This document shows, piece after piece, positions 17,946 through 27,642 of a stretch of 64,000 bases of DNA. Numbering within the stretch: the stretch's first letter is position 1; each line of letters begins with the position of its first letter. Location of the stretch: positions 1-64,000 of the forward strand of contig CACWQS010000002.1 of assembly GCA_902763155.1 (NCBI GenBank), written 5' to 3'. The DNA is from an uncultured Pseudomonadota bacterium (GTDB taxonomy: Bacteria; Pseudomonadota; Alphaproteobacteria; RF32; CAG-239). The notes under the pieces are model-generated. The model made no database searches. It was given only the letters and a program-made list of their open reading frames with translations, and was not told the DNA's origin. The translations under genes and the position numbers were made by a program.

Positions 17946-18894
17946 AAAATACATTTTAGCCGCCTTCATTTTTGCTCTTTTGGCTTTTATCGGCTTATAT
18001 AGTGTAGTTTCATATCAAAACCAAAACACCATATCGGCACGCGGACATTATACATTAGAGCACCTTCGTCCCCAAATACCTCTAATGTCGCACATCCGTC
18101 TGCAAAATTCGGATGAAGAAGAAATCAATCTTTATCATCGAGGAAATCTCTGGCATTTTCACGAGGCTGCCGATTATTTTGTAAATAACGAAACTTTAGC
18201 CGCTTTTTACGATTTTATCAATAATTCGACAATTACCGACATTCAAAAAGCTTCTGCCGAAAAAATCACCGATTTAAAAAAACAAAGCACCGAAGTCCGT
18301 ATTTTTGATGATAGTGAAAACCTGTTGGCTCATTTTTGGCTGGCCGAAAAAACTAACCGAGATAAAACCCGTAATATGCTGATGCCGGAAAGCAACCATA
18401 TATACACCGTCAGTCGGGCTCGCACCGATTTTGGCTCTGCCGATGCATGGGTACCGATGCCGCTTTTGCAAATTCCTTATGATGACATTACCGGTATTGA
18501 CTTTGATGAACAATATATAAATGGACAAGCGCTTGAAGTTGCCCGAAAACAATTCGATTTTATTAAGGATTTAACCAATGCTTTGGGCTATACCCTCTAT
18601 GAAGGTATTGTTGCCCGCTCCGATTTTTTGCAAGCTTACCCTGATTTGGAACCGCAAACCATCAAAGTGCATCTTTTCGGCGGACTTATCTATCGGCTGG
18701 ATACTTATGCCGTTGACGGCACATATTGGCTCAGTATTACAATATCCACCGAAAGAATTGTCCGCACACCGGTTGTAAAAGTAGCTGATAGTCTAAAGCC
18801 TTTTTATGCCGATTGGCTTTTCCAACTAACCGACGAACAGGGAAAAATTATTTATGCTGCCGGTAAAAAACAAACCCCTCAATCCGCAGATTAA
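17938..18894 (+). CDS. DUF4340-like membrane-anchored protein
   Basis: The 318-residue product has one N-terminal membrane helix (about 5-24) and a large outer part. Segments such as WHFHEAADYFVNNETLAAFYDFINN and STEVRIFDDSENLLAHFWLAE resemble the DUF4340 proteins that travel with Gld-type exporters. Its start overlaps the end of the fused permease by eight bases. Function is not known; accessory subunit of the same transporter is the best inference. Confidence 0.7.
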   Translation: MNKKYILAAFIFALLAFIGLYSVVSYQNQNTISARGHYTLEHLRPQIPLMSHIRLQNSDEEEINLYHRGNLWHFHEAADYFVNNETLAAFYDFINNSTITDIQKASAEKITDLKKQSTEVRIFDDSENLLAHFWLAEKTNRDKTRNMLMPESNHIYTVSRARTDFGSADAWVPMPLLQIPYDDITGIDFDEQYINGQALEVARKQFDFIKDLTNALGYTLYEGIVARSDFLQAYPDLEPQTIKVHLFGGLIYRLDTYAVDGTYWLSITISTERIVRTPVVKVADSLKPFYADWLFQLTDEQGKIIYAAGKKQTPQSAD

Positions 18895-18901
18895 GAGGTT
18901 T
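18873..18901 (+). terminator. Possible terminator overlapping a stop codon
   Basis: AAACCCCTC (18873-18881 region) can pair with GAGGTTT (18895-18901) with a two-base bulge, and T-rich sequence follows. It overlaps the stop of the upstream gene. The weak stem keeps confidence low. Confidence 0.35.
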
Positions 18902-18920
18902 ATTTTCCGTTTCATAAAAA

Positions 18921-20108
18921 CTAATCCAGATGGCTGATTCGCACAGTATCTTGCGCAATTACTAATTCTTCATCAGTCGGAATCATAAATACCTTAACTG
19001 CAGAATCCGGAGTTGAAAGCATCACGCGAGTTGCGTGCAACTTGTTATTTTCCTCATCAACTTTTATTCCGAGATACGAGAGTTTTTCCATTACCATATG
19101 GCGCATCACTACGCCGTTTTCACCTACACCCGCGGTAAACACTATGGCATCAACCCCGCCAAGCTCGGCAATATAACTGCCGATGATTTTAACTAACGAG
19201 TGAACATAGCATTTGGTTGCGAGCAAACATTTTTCATTACCGTTCAATAAACCGGATTCAATATCCCGATTATCCGAATATCCGCATAGTGCCAACATAC
19301 CACTTTGTTTATTAAGCATATTATTCACTTCATCAGGCGATAAATCCTCTTTTTTCATAATATAAAGCGGAATATACGGATCAATATCCCCACAGCGTGT
19401 TCCCATAATAGTGCCGGAAAGCGGCGTAAATCCCATAGACGTATCAATACATTTACCGTTATCAACAGCGGCAATCGAAGCGCCGTTACCTAAATGGCAA
19501 GTAATAATCTTGCCTTTTTTGCCAATCATTTTAGCGCATTCTTCCGAGACATATTTGTGTGATGTGCCATGGAAACCATAACGACGGACTTTATAACGCT
19601 TATATAAATCTTCCGGCAAAGCGTATAGATAAGCCTCCGGCGCCATCGTCTGATGAAATGAAGTGTCGAACACTGCCACCTGCGGCACATTCGGCAAAAC
19701 TTCTTTTACCGCCTTTATACCTAAAACATGCGCCGGATTATGCAACGGGGCCAAATCTGAAAGTTCTTCAATACAGGCAATGACCTTATCATCAATTAAA
19801 ACCGATTCCTTAAAAATATCACCGCCTTGTACCACACGATGTCCTACTGCACTTAATTCATCCATACTTTTCAAAGCGCCGTTCAACAAAAATTTAAATA
19901 CTCCTTTAATAGCTTCCGAATGCGTTGGCATCGGCATTAAATGCTCTTGTTTCGGGCTATCGCCATATTGAATTTTAATCACCGAATTTTCTTGTCCGAT
20001 ACGCTCGGCAATCCCCTTAGAAACCACTTTATAATCATCGTTTTCAACGTTATATAGCTGAAATTTAAGCGATGAAGAACCACAATTTATAACCAAAATT
20101 TTTTTCAT
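18921..20108 (-). CDS. ackA: Acetate kinase
   Basis: Acetate kinase makes ATP from acetyl phosphate, giving acetate. The 395-residue length is standard. NCGSSSLKFQ at 7-16 binds nucleotide/phosphate, GHRVVQGG and VFDTSFHQTM carry substrate residues, YGFHGTSHKYV holds the catalytic-loop His, and DTSMGFTPLSG and FTAGVGENG are signatures. It follows pta by 13 bases, making the classic acetate fermentation operon. Confidence 0.96.
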   Translation of the reverse strand: MKKILVINCGSSSLKFQLYNVENDDYKVVSKGIAERIGQENSVIKIQYGDSPKQEHLMPMPTHSEAIKGVFKFLLNGALKSMDELSAVGHRVVQGGDIFKESVLIDDKVIACIEELSDLAPLHNPAHVLGIKAVKEVLPNVPQVAVFDTSFHQTMAPEAYLYALPEDLYKRYKVRRYGFHGTSHKYVSEECAKMIGKKGKIITCHLGNGASIAAVDNGKCIDTSMGFTPLSGTIMGTRCGDIDPYIPLYIMKKEDLSPDEVNNMLNKQSGMLALCGYSDNRDIESGLLNGNEKCLLATKCYVHSLVKIIGSYIAELGGVDAIVFTAGVGENGVVMRHMVMEKLSYLGIKVDEENNKLHATRVMLSTPDSAVKVFMIPTDEELVIAQDTVRISHLD

Positions 20109-20121
20109 TTTATCCTCTTCC

Positions 20122-21126
20122 TTATTTTGTAGCTTGAATACAAGTAATGGCTATTGCTCCGACAATATCTTCGGCGAAACAACCGCGTGACAAATCATTT
20201 ACCGGCGCATTTAATCCCTGCAGAATCGGCCCGTATGCTTCACATCCTCCCAGACGTTGCAACATCTTGTAACAAATATTTCCGGCTTCCAGATTAGGAA
20301 AGACCAAAACTTTTGCCTTGCCGGCAACCGGACTGTTCGGAGCTTTTTTAGCCGCTACCGTTTCACAAACAGCCGCATCGGCTTGCAATTCTCCGTCTAT
20401 CAAAATACCTTTTCCGGCATATTCTGCGGTCTGCAAAGCCTCTTGAGCCATTCTTGTTGCCTGCTGCACCTTTTCAACCTCAACACCTTTAGCCGAACCT
20501 TTGGTTGAAAAAGAAAGTAACGCCACATTTGGCTCTATTCCGAATTGAATGGCTGTTTCTGCCGCATCTAAGGCAATATCTGCCAACTCTTTATCGCTCG
20601 GATTGATAATTACGCCGCAATCGGTAAAAATATACGGCTCTCCATTCGAAATCATAATAAAAAATGACGAAACGCTACGCCCTTTTTTAGCCGACTTAAT
20701 AATCTGCAACGCCGGACGCACCGTATCGGCAGTTGAATGATTTGCGCCCGAAACCATACCGTCTGCATGGCCGGATTTAATCATCAGAGTTCCGAAATAA
20801 TTATAATTCTGCGCCAACTTTTCAGCCTCTTCATGCGTTAGCCCTTTTTCCTTGCGCAAATTATACAACAACTCAACATATTCGGCCAAACGCGGTGACG
20901 TTTCCGGCTGTATAAAAGTTACTCCTTCCGTTTCCCAACCGTGATCAGCAAAAAATTTTTGCATTTTTTCTTGATTGCCCAAAACAATTATTTTAGCGCT
21001 TTTATCATCGGCAACCAAATGTGCCGCTTCCAAAACACGCTCATCTTCCCCCTCCGGCAAAACTATTGTTTTGACATCTTTTTTGGCTTTAAGCAACAAA
21101 CTCCTGATATACTCACTTTTTATCAT
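20122..21126 (-). CDS. pta: Phosphate acetyltransferase, short form
   Basis: Pta converts acetyl-CoA and phosphate to acetyl phosphate and CoA. At 334 residues it is the short, catalytic-domain-only form, without the N-terminal regulatory domains of E. coli Pta. Clear segments are VLPEGEDERVLEAA, MIKSGHADGMVSGANHSTADTVRPALQ and ALLSFSTKGSA. Together with ackA it yields ATP during fermentation. Confidence 0.95.
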   Translation of the reverse strand: MIKSEYIRSLLLKAKKDVKTIVLPEGEDERVLEAAHLVADDKSAKIIVLGNQEKMQKFFADHGWETEGVTFIQPETSPRLAEYVELLYNLRKEKGLTHEEAEKLAQNYNYFGTLMIKSGHADGMVSGANHSTADTVRPALQIIKSAKKGRSVSSFFIMISNGEPYIFTDCGVIINPSDKELADIALDAAETAIQFGIEPNVALLSFSTKGSAKGVEVEKVQQATRMAQEALQTAEYAGKGILIDGELQADAAVCETVAAKKAPNSPVAGKAKVLVFPNLEAGNICYKMLQRLGGCEAYGPILQGLNAPVNDLSRGCFAEDIVGAIAITCIQATK

Positions 21127-21255
21127 TTAAACCGTCCTTCAATATTTAAACTAACTCTCAATAACACAGGTTTAATTAAAAAAGCTATAAAATGTTTTGC
21201 TTTTTATACATATTTATATTATCTTGATAGCAATTAAAATGAACGGAGAAAAACA

Positions 21256-22293
21256 ATGCGAAAATTTGGATTGCTTCTTTTTACGGGACTATTTATGGCT
21301 TTTTCAGCGCAAGCCAAATTGCAATTTGCCGCGCCGATTGATGTTGATATAACGGCCGAAGATGCCGTGCAGGCAAAAGAACAGGCCATGCGGCAAGCCC
21401 AACGTCAAGCGTTCTTGGAAATAGCCGGTAAATTAACCGATGACGAAAATGTGGCAAAATTAAACGAATTAACCGATGATGAAATTGTGCATTTTGTGCA
21501 ATCAGTCGGAGTTAATGACGAAAAAATCGGCGGCAATAAATATGTAGCATCGCTTACCGTTCAGCTTGACGAAGCACTGATGCGTGACTATTTGGCCGAA
21601 AACGGTATGATAGAAGTTGAAACAACCGAACTTTTAGTCATTCCGGTATTTAAGCCGCAAAACAATTATACACCTTTATTGTGGGAAAGTGATAATGTTT
21701 GGCGGCAAAATTGGAACGCCAAAGGACTTATTAAATTCGGCACTATGCAAATGCGCACAATCGGCGAACGTTTTCGCCAGATAGACCGCTTGAATGCCGA
21801 AACTGCTCTTTATATGGACTCCGGTATTTTTGATGCCATAAGCAATCTGAACAGTTCCGATAAAATATATGTCGTATATGCCCAAACCATGCCAAACGGG
21901 GATTTGAAAATTACTGTTAAAGACGAAAAAAATAAAAATGAAGACAGCTTCACCATATTAGATGATGCCAGTGGTAATATTTTTGATAAAGCTATTGAAA
22001 AAAGTGTAATGTTTATTTCTAACATGGAAAGACGCGCTACCTATACCGCCAATCCGACCACCGCCGGTACCATCAATGCCGTATATATGTATAGCGACAT
22101 GAAAGATTGGCTCACTAAAAATAATACCCTTACCAACCTGCCGATGGTAGAAGCGATAGATACCAAAAGTTTCGGCGGTGGTAAGGTTAATTTCAGTATT
22201 CGTTACACCGGCGCACTTGATGATTTGTGGCAAGCCATGCAAGAAATGGGACTAAGCCACGAAGCTGCTGACAATTACTATATTATAAGGTAA
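21256..22293 (+). CDS. DUF2066-like exported protein
   Basis: Signal peptide at about 1-20 (MRKFGLLLFTGLFMAFSAQA). The 345-residue product then has A-rich helices ALxxAxRQAFLEIAGKLT, like the start of the DUF2066 family, and ends with a domain FSIRYTGALDDLWQAMQEMGL. It is followed after 4 bases by an AI-2E family permease, a pairing seen in alphaproteobacteria. A candidate promoter TTGCTT (21197-21202) with TTATCT 16 bases on lies upstream. The function is unknown. Confidence 0.6.
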   Translation: MRKFGLLLFTGLFMAFSAQAKLQFAAPIDVDITAEDAVQAKEQAMRQAQRQAFLEIAGKLTDDENVAKLNELTDDEIVHFVQSVGVNDEKIGGNKYVASLTVQLDEALMRDYLAENGMIEVETTELLVIPVFKPQNNYTPLLWESDNVWRQNWNAKGLIKFGTMQMRTIGERFRQIDRLNAETALYMDSGIFDAISNLNSSDKIYVVYAQTMPNGDLKITVKDEKNKNEDSFTILDDASGNIFDKAIEKSVMFISNMERRATYTANPTTAGTINAVYMYSDMKDWLTKNNTLTNLPMVEAIDTKSFGGGKVNFSIRYTGALDDLWQAMQEMGLSHEAADNYYIIR

Positions 22294-22297
22294 AAAT

Positions 22298-23371
22298 ATG
22301 AATACAAAAAAAGAAATCAACCAACAACGCTATCTGCTGATTTTCGGGGTTTTGCTTGTTTGCGGAGCTTTGCTGTATATTTTACGCTCCGTGCTTTTAC
22401 CGTTCGTAATGGGAATTGTGATTGCCTATTTTCTAAACCCCTTGGTTAATCGCATTTCGTGTAAAAACCGCATTTCACGCAGTTTGGCAACCATCATAGT
22501 AATGAGTCTGTTTTTGCTAATTTTATTGCCGCTTATTCTACTTCTGGGCAGTGCGGCATTTTCGCAAGTGGGGCAATTTTTATCTAATCTTCCCCAACAT
22601 TTAAGCGGATTCGGGGCTAAATTAACAGTCTGGGTACATCAACTGCAACAATATTTTCCGGCATTGGCTTTTGAAAATGTTGAAGCCGCATTGCAAGAAA
22701 ATTTCGGCGATTCGTTTAAGCCGGTCTTAAAAGTGGTACGTAGCGTAGTAAGCAACGGATTTGCACTAATTAACGTTTTATCTCTGTTACTGATTTCTCC
22801 GGTTGTGGCATTTTATATGCTACGCGACTGGCCAACTTTTACCAACAAACTGATAAGCTTAGTGCCGCAAAAACATAAACAACAGGTCGAAGACGGCATC
22901 AAACAAATCAATCGCATTATTTCCGGATATCTACGCGGTCAGGTATTGGTCTGCCTTGCGCTCGGCAGTTTCTATTCTTTCGGCTTATGGTTAGTTGGGC
23001 TTGAACTCGGTTTGATTGTTGGCTTTTTAGCCGGTTTGATTTCGTTTATTCCTTATGTCGGCTCGATTTCCGGTTTTTTAATGGCAATGGTACTGGTCAT
23101 TACCCAATACGGCACTTTGCCTAAAATTGCCGCCGTTATTACCGTTTTTGCCATCGGGCAATTCTTAGAAGGCAATTTCTTAACCCCGAAATTGGTTGGC
23201 GAAAATATCGGTCTGCATCCGGTTTGGGTAATGTTTGCCTTGCTCGCCGGTGGCGTATTGCTCGGACTTTTAGGCATGATTATTGCCGTGCCGGTTGCTG
23301 CCTGCATCGGAGTTTTCTTGCGCTATCTTATTGATAACTACAAACAAAGTCGCATTTATCTGGATAAATAA
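22298..23371 (+). CDS. AI-2E family permease (PerM-like)
   Basis: The 357-residue membrane protein has about eight hydrophobic segments in the family arrangement: an N-terminal pair, a soluble region (LSGFGAKLTVWVHQLQQYFPALAF), then GQVLVCLALGSFYSFGLWLVGLELGLIVGFLAGLISFIPYVGS and FLEGNFLTPKLVGENIGLHPVWVMFALLAGGVLLG, the diagnostic motif. Members export varied substrates, and the name does not prove autoinducer transport. Confidence 0.88.
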   Translation: MNTKKEINQQRYLLIFGVLLVCGALLYILRSVLLPFVMGIVIAYFLNPLVNRISCKNRISRSLATIIVMSLFLLILLPLILLLGSAAFSQVGQFLSNLPQHLSGFGAKLTVWVHQLQQYFPALAFENVEAALQENFGDSFKPVLKVVRSVVSNGFALINVLSLLLISPVVAFYMLRDWPTFTNKLISLVPQKHKQQVEDGIKQINRIISGYLRGQVLVCLALGSFYSFGLWLVGLELGLIVGFLAGLISFIPYVGSISGFLMAMVLVITQYGTLPKIAAVITVFAIGQFLEGNFLTPKLVGENIGLHPVWVMFALLAGGVLLGLLGMIIAVPVAACIGVFLRYLIDNYKQSRIYLDK

Positions 23372-23378
23372 ATATGCA

Positions 23379-24431
23379 TTAACTCTGCGTATTTTGTCTG
23401 GTATTTATTCTTAAGCGCACCCGCGGTCTTTCAAACAAATGTTGTCTTTCTGCCGCTTTTTCCTGCACTGCTTTTACCTTGCCCAAAACGGTTCGAACAT
23501 CTTCCGGTAAATCACGTTCCTCAAAATTCTTTGCTAACTTCTGCTCTTTGGTAACTTCCGGCTTATTATGTTTTTCATCAAACAAAATACGATCAACTGC
23601 CGTCAACATTTCTATCTTATCCGGATCAAAATTACGAACTTTAGCCCTAACCAGCGGACATCTTAAATACCTGTCCAATTCATCAAATCTGTCTTTATTA
23701 CGAATTAAAGTAACCAATTCTTTAACCTTATCCGCCGCTTTGGCCTCGGAAATCTTATCACGATTAAAACGTGACAATTCATGAATTAAGGCACGCTCTG
23801 GTCTGCGCGTTTCCCAGTCCTTTTTAATGATATCAAACGTCTTCAAACGGCTTTGACGCAATATACCCCGATTTTTGCCGGAAAGATGAACACCGCACGC
23901 CTTTTCAAACAAATCATCACGGAATAAACGCTCTTTAGCCAAATCTTTTGCAGCTTCCGGAGCATAACCGGCTTCAATAATCGGCTTAGCTACTGCCAAA
24001 ACCACAGCCGCCTCAACAACCTTTTCAAAAGCATCACGTGCTTTTTCGTAGTTTGCTTTATCTTCAATTTCTCTTTCTCTCTCAGTCATTTGCTGACGTC
24101 TGTTTTCTTCTTCAACTTCTTGAACTTTTTCTTCCAATTCTTCACGGGTGCGAATGTCGGTATTTTCCTTCAAAACCAACAATCGAGCCGAATCAGCCTC
24201 GTTGGTTACATCTAAAATCCACTGTGGAACCCCTTCGGGATGAGCTAAAATAATCTCTGACGGCACTTTTTTCCATTTTTCAAACTTTTCGCCATATTCA
24301 CTTTTAGCAAGAGCAATCAACGCATCGCGCTTATCCTCCGGCAAACTGTTGTATCTGAAATCATCAGTTAAATCCGGATAATATTTATACGAAGCTAAAA
24401 ATAGTTTGAATTCATTGTCAAGTTCAGCCAT
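23379..24431 (-). CDS. Hypothetical charged coiled-coil protein
   Basis: No family recognised. The 350-residue product is highly charged, with a coiled-coil region around residues 95-135 (REELEEKVQEVEEENRRQQMTEREREI), and no signal peptide or membrane helix. It looks cytoplasmic and possibly structural. The stop is eight bases from the end of the convergent permease gene. The protein at 63041 is another charged orphan, but no clear homology between them is visible. Confidence 0.5.
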   Translation of the reverse strand: MAELDNEFKLFLASYKYYPDLTDDFRYNSLPEDKRDALIALAKSEYGEKFEKWKKVPSEIILAHPEGVPQWILDVTNEADSARLLVLKENTDIRTREELEEKVQEVEEENRRQQMTEREREIEDKANYEKARDAFEKVVEAAVVLAVAKPIIEAGYAPEAAKDLAKERLFRDDLFEKACGVHLSGKNRGILRQSRLKTFDIIKKDWETRRPERALIHELSRFNRDKISEAKAADKVKELVTLIRNKDRFDELDRYLRCPLVRAKVRNFDPDKIEMLTAVDRILFDEKHNKPEVTKEQKLAKNFEERDLPEDVRTVLGKVKAVQEKAAERQHLFERPRVRLRINTRQNTQS

Positions 24432-24596
24432 AACCGCCTCCGTTTTTTATTTTTCTACATATAATATAGCACACAATTTCTGTTTTGTCGAGATAAATTG
24501 AGTATGTGTATAATCTTTAATGCCGTTGAAATTATGTAAAATGTGTGCTAACGTTGGCATAATTATGTATATTAATGAACTTATAAGAAAGGGAAA

Positions 24597-27086
24597 ATGA
24601 TGTCGGGCAATGCACGATATAACGGAAAACAAACGTGGGAAGAATGGCGCCAAGACTGGCAAAACGAAGACAGATACAATTTTAGAACCATTGAAGCTAA
24701 ATGGCAAAAAATTTGGGAAGATGAAAAAGCTTATAAGGTTGAAATAGACCACAATAAAGAAAAATTTTATGCTTTGGTAGAGTTTCCTTATCCGTCAGGT
24801 GCCGGCTTGCATGTAGGGCATCCGCGTTCATATACCGCCCTTGATGTAATCAGCCGCAAAAAGCGCATGCAAGGCTTTAATGTGCTTTATCCGATGGGCT
24901 TTGATGCTTTCGGCCTGCCAGCCGAAAACTACGCCATTAAAACCGGCGTGCATCCGGCAGTTTCCACCAAAGCCAATATTGAAAACTTTACCCGTCAACT
25001 TAAGTCTATCGGTTTTTCGTTTGACTGGGACAGATGCTTTGCTACCTGCGATCCGGAATATTATAAATGGACGCAGTGGATGTTTATCCAATTTTTCAAG
25101 CATGGTTTAGCTTATAAAGATAAGATGGCAATTAACTGGTGCCCGTCGTGCAAAGTGGGACTGGCTAACGAAGAAGTGGTCAACGGACACTGTGAACGTT
25201 GCGGTGCCGAAGTGGTGCGCAAAGACAAAGAACAATGGATGCTCGCCATTACCAAATATGCCGACCGTTTAATTAACGATCTGGAAAAAGTTGATTTTAT
25301 TGACCGTGTCAAATCAACTCAAATCAACTGGATCGGACGCTCCGAAGGTGCGGAATTAACGTTTGAATTAACTGATGAAAACGGCAATAACTTGGGCAAA
25401 CCGATGGTAGTTTATACCACTCGTCCCGACACCACATTCGGCGTTACATACTGCGTAATGGCTCCTGAACATCAATTCGTTAAAGAACTGATGAATAAAT
25501 TTACCAATGCTGACGAAGTGCAAAATTATGTTAATGAAACTGCCAAAAAATCAGAATTACAACGCACTGCCGATACTACCAAAACCGGCGTGGAGCTGAA
25601 AGGCATTAAAGCGCGTAATCCGTTCAATAATACTTTGATTCCGGTGTTTATTTCCGACTATGTGTTGACCGGTTACGGCACCGGTGCAATTATGGCGGTT
25701 CCGGCACACGACCAACGAGATTACGATTTTGCCAAAGTGTTTAATTTACCGATTATTCAAGTGCTGGCCGGCGGTGATATTGCCGAAGCCGCATGGGAAG
25801 AAGACGGCACGCACATCAATTCCGGTTTTATGGACGGCATGGATAAAAAAGACGCTATGGCGGCGGCAATCAAATTTGCCGAAGACAAAGGTTTCGGACA
25901 TGCTAAAGTTAATTTCAAACTGCGCGATTGGGTATTTTCGCGTCAACGCTACTGGGGTGAGCCGATTCCGATGGTTTATTGCGAACACTGCGGCTGGCAA
26001 CCGATTCCGGAAGATCAACTTCCGCTGAAGTTGCCGGAAGTGCCGGATTATCGTCCGAATGACAATGGAGATTCTCCTTTAGCCAACGCTACCGAATGGG
26101 TAAATACCACTTGTCCTAAATGTGGCGGCAAGGCACGTCGTGAAACCGATGTAATGCCGAACTGGGCCGGTTCTTCGTGGTATTTCCTTCGTTATTGCGA
26201 CCCGCACAATGATAAGGAATTTGCTTCTAAAGAAGCCCTTGATTATTGGATGAATGTCGATTGGTATAACGGCGGCATGGAACATACTACCCTGCACTTG
26301 TTGTACTCGCGTTTTTGGCACAAATTCCTTTATGATTGCGGCTATGTTCCGCAACCTGAGCCGTATCAAAAACGCACTTCACACGGTATGATTTTAGCTT
26401 CTGACGGCGAGAAGATGAGTAAATCGCGCGGCAACGTAGTTAATCCTGATGATATTGTTGATACCTATGGAGCCGATACTTTCCGCCTTTATGAAATGTT
26501 TATCGGACCGTTTGACCAAGTAGCCATGTGGTCGGAAGAAAGCTTAAATGGTGTTTATCGCTTTGTCGGCAAGGTTTATGGTTTGTTTAAAAAAGTCTAT
26601 GCCGATAAAGATGCACCGATGAGCGCTGAAGATTTGCGCGCTATGCATAAGTGTATTATAGAAGTAACCGAACGTATTGACCAAATGAAGTTTAATACGG
26701 CGGTTTCATCGCTGATGACCTATGTTAATTATTTAACGGCAATGGAAAAAATACCAGCGCAGATGTATGCAACGTTGCTTAAATTATTAAGCCCGTTCAC
26801 TCCGCATCTGGCAGAAGAAATGTGGGCACGTCTGGGCGGTAAAACGCTGATTGTTACAGAAAGCTGGCCGGTTGGCGATGCAAAATTGGCCGAAGAAGAT
26901 ATGGTAACTTTAGCCGTGCAGATGAACGGTAAAATGCGCGGCACGATTACTATTTCTAAGAGTGCCGGTAAAGAAGAAGCCGAAAAAGCAGCTTTGCAAT
27001 TGGAAAATGTGGCACGCCAACTGCAAGGTGTTCAAGTAAAAAAGATTATTGTTGTGCCTAATAGGATTGTGAACATTGTGGTATAA
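24597..27086 (+). CDS. leuS: Leucyl-tRNA synthetase
   Basis: LeuRS charges tRNA-Leu. The 829-residue product has the HIGH-type motif PYPSGAGLHVGHPRSYT near residue 65, an editing (CP1) domain with TTRPDTTFG and PAHDQRDYDFA, zinc-type Cys pairs (CPSCKVGLANEEVVNGHCERC; CPKCGG), and KMSKSRGNVVNPDD near residue 610. Two ATGs are adjacent at 24597; GGG spacing favours the second slightly. There is a 30-residue N-terminal addition (NARYNGKQTWEEWRQDWQNE) before the standard RTIEAKWQKIW start. Confidence 0.96.
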   Translation: MMSGNARYNGKQTWEEWRQDWQNEDRYNFRTIEAKWQKIWEDEKAYKVEIDHNKEKFYALVEFPYPSGAGLHVGHPRSYTALDVISRKKRMQGFNVLYPMGFDAFGLPAENYAIKTGVHPAVSTKANIENFTRQLKSIGFSFDWDRCFATCDPEYYKWTQWMFIQFFKHGLAYKDKMAINWCPSCKVGLANEEVVNGHCERCGAEVVRKDKEQWMLAITKYADRLINDLEKVDFIDRVKSTQINWIGRSEGAELTFELTDENGNNLGKPMVVYTTRPDTTFGVTYCVMAPEHQFVKELMNKFTNADEVQNYVNETAKKSELQRTADTTKTGVELKGIKARNPFNNTLIPVFISDYVLTGYGTGAIMAVPAHDQRDYDFAKVFNLPIIQVLAGGDIAEAAWEEDGTHINSGFMDGMDKKDAMAAAIKFAEDKGFGHAKVNFKLRDWVFSRQRYWGEPIPMVYCEHCGWQPIPEDQLPLKLPEVPDYRPNDNGDSPLANATEWVNTTCPKCGGKARRETDVMPNWAGSSWYFLRYCDPHNDKEFASKEALDYWMNVDWYNGGMEHTTLHLLYSRFWHKFLYDCGYVPQPEPYQKRTSHGMILASDGEKMSKSRGNVVNPDDIVDTYGADTFRLYEMFIGPFDQVAMWSEESLNGVYRFVGKVYGLFKKVYADKDAPMSAEDLRAMHKCIIEVTERIDQMKFNTAVSSLMTYVNYLTAMEKIPAQMYATLLKLLSPFTPHLAEEMWARLGGKTLIVTESWPVGDAKLAEEDMVTLAVQMNGKMRGTITISKSAGKEEAEKAALQLENVARQLQGVQVKKIIVVPNRIVNIVV

Positions 27087-27642
27087 AGTAAAAAATACAG
27101 CTGTTTTATTGTTAATCAGCACTCTTTGCAGTTGCGGATTCGAGCCGCTTTATGTAGAAAAAACCTCCGGCAACGATTTGTGGTATTATAATAACGAATA
27201 CGATGCCGATATTGTGCGTGAAATGGCGCAAATAAAAGTTGAAACAGTGACGGATAGAATTGGTCAGCTGATAAAGAATGAACTGATGGATACTTTTAAT
27301 CCATATGGCACTCCAAAATGCGCTAAGTATTTTCTAAAACTGGAACCGGTAGAAAAGACCACTACCGAACAGGCTTTACGTGATGACATTACCGCCACGC
27401 GCGAAAAAGTAAAATATACGGTAAATTACGAACTCTGGAGTGAAGAAAAAGGCCGTTTGGTCGGCGGTAACAGCTGGGTTTTCTTAAGTTATGATTTGCT
27501 GGATAATCCGTATTCAACCTCAATGGATAAGAAAAAAGTCGAAAAAGACGGTGCCAAAATTATCGCTAACGATATTTCGCTTCGCATCGGTGCTTACTTC
27601 CATTCGGTTAAAACCAAACGAGGCAATCCGGATGAATTTTAA
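27076..27642 (+). CDS. lptE: LPS-assembly lipoprotein LptE
   Basis: LptE plugs the LptD barrel that inserts lipopolysaccharide in the outer membrane. The product has a lipoprotein signal ending at Cys20 (TLCSC, then GFEPLYVE, the typical post-lipobox motif). Its 188-residue length is normal. The start is a TTG inside the leuS end (11-base overlap) with AGGA nine bases upstream; no better start exists in frame. The order leuS-lptE-holA is common across proteobacteria. Confidence 0.82.
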   Translation: MWYKVKNTAVLLLISTLCSCGFEPLYVEKTSGNDLWYYNNEYDADIVREMAQIKVETVTDRIGQLIKNELMDTFNPYGTPKCAKYFLKLEPVEKTTTEQALRDDITATREKVKYTVNYELWSEEKGRLVGGNSWVFLSYDLLDNPYSTSMDKKKVEKDGAKIIANDISLRIGAYFHSVKTKRGNPDEF

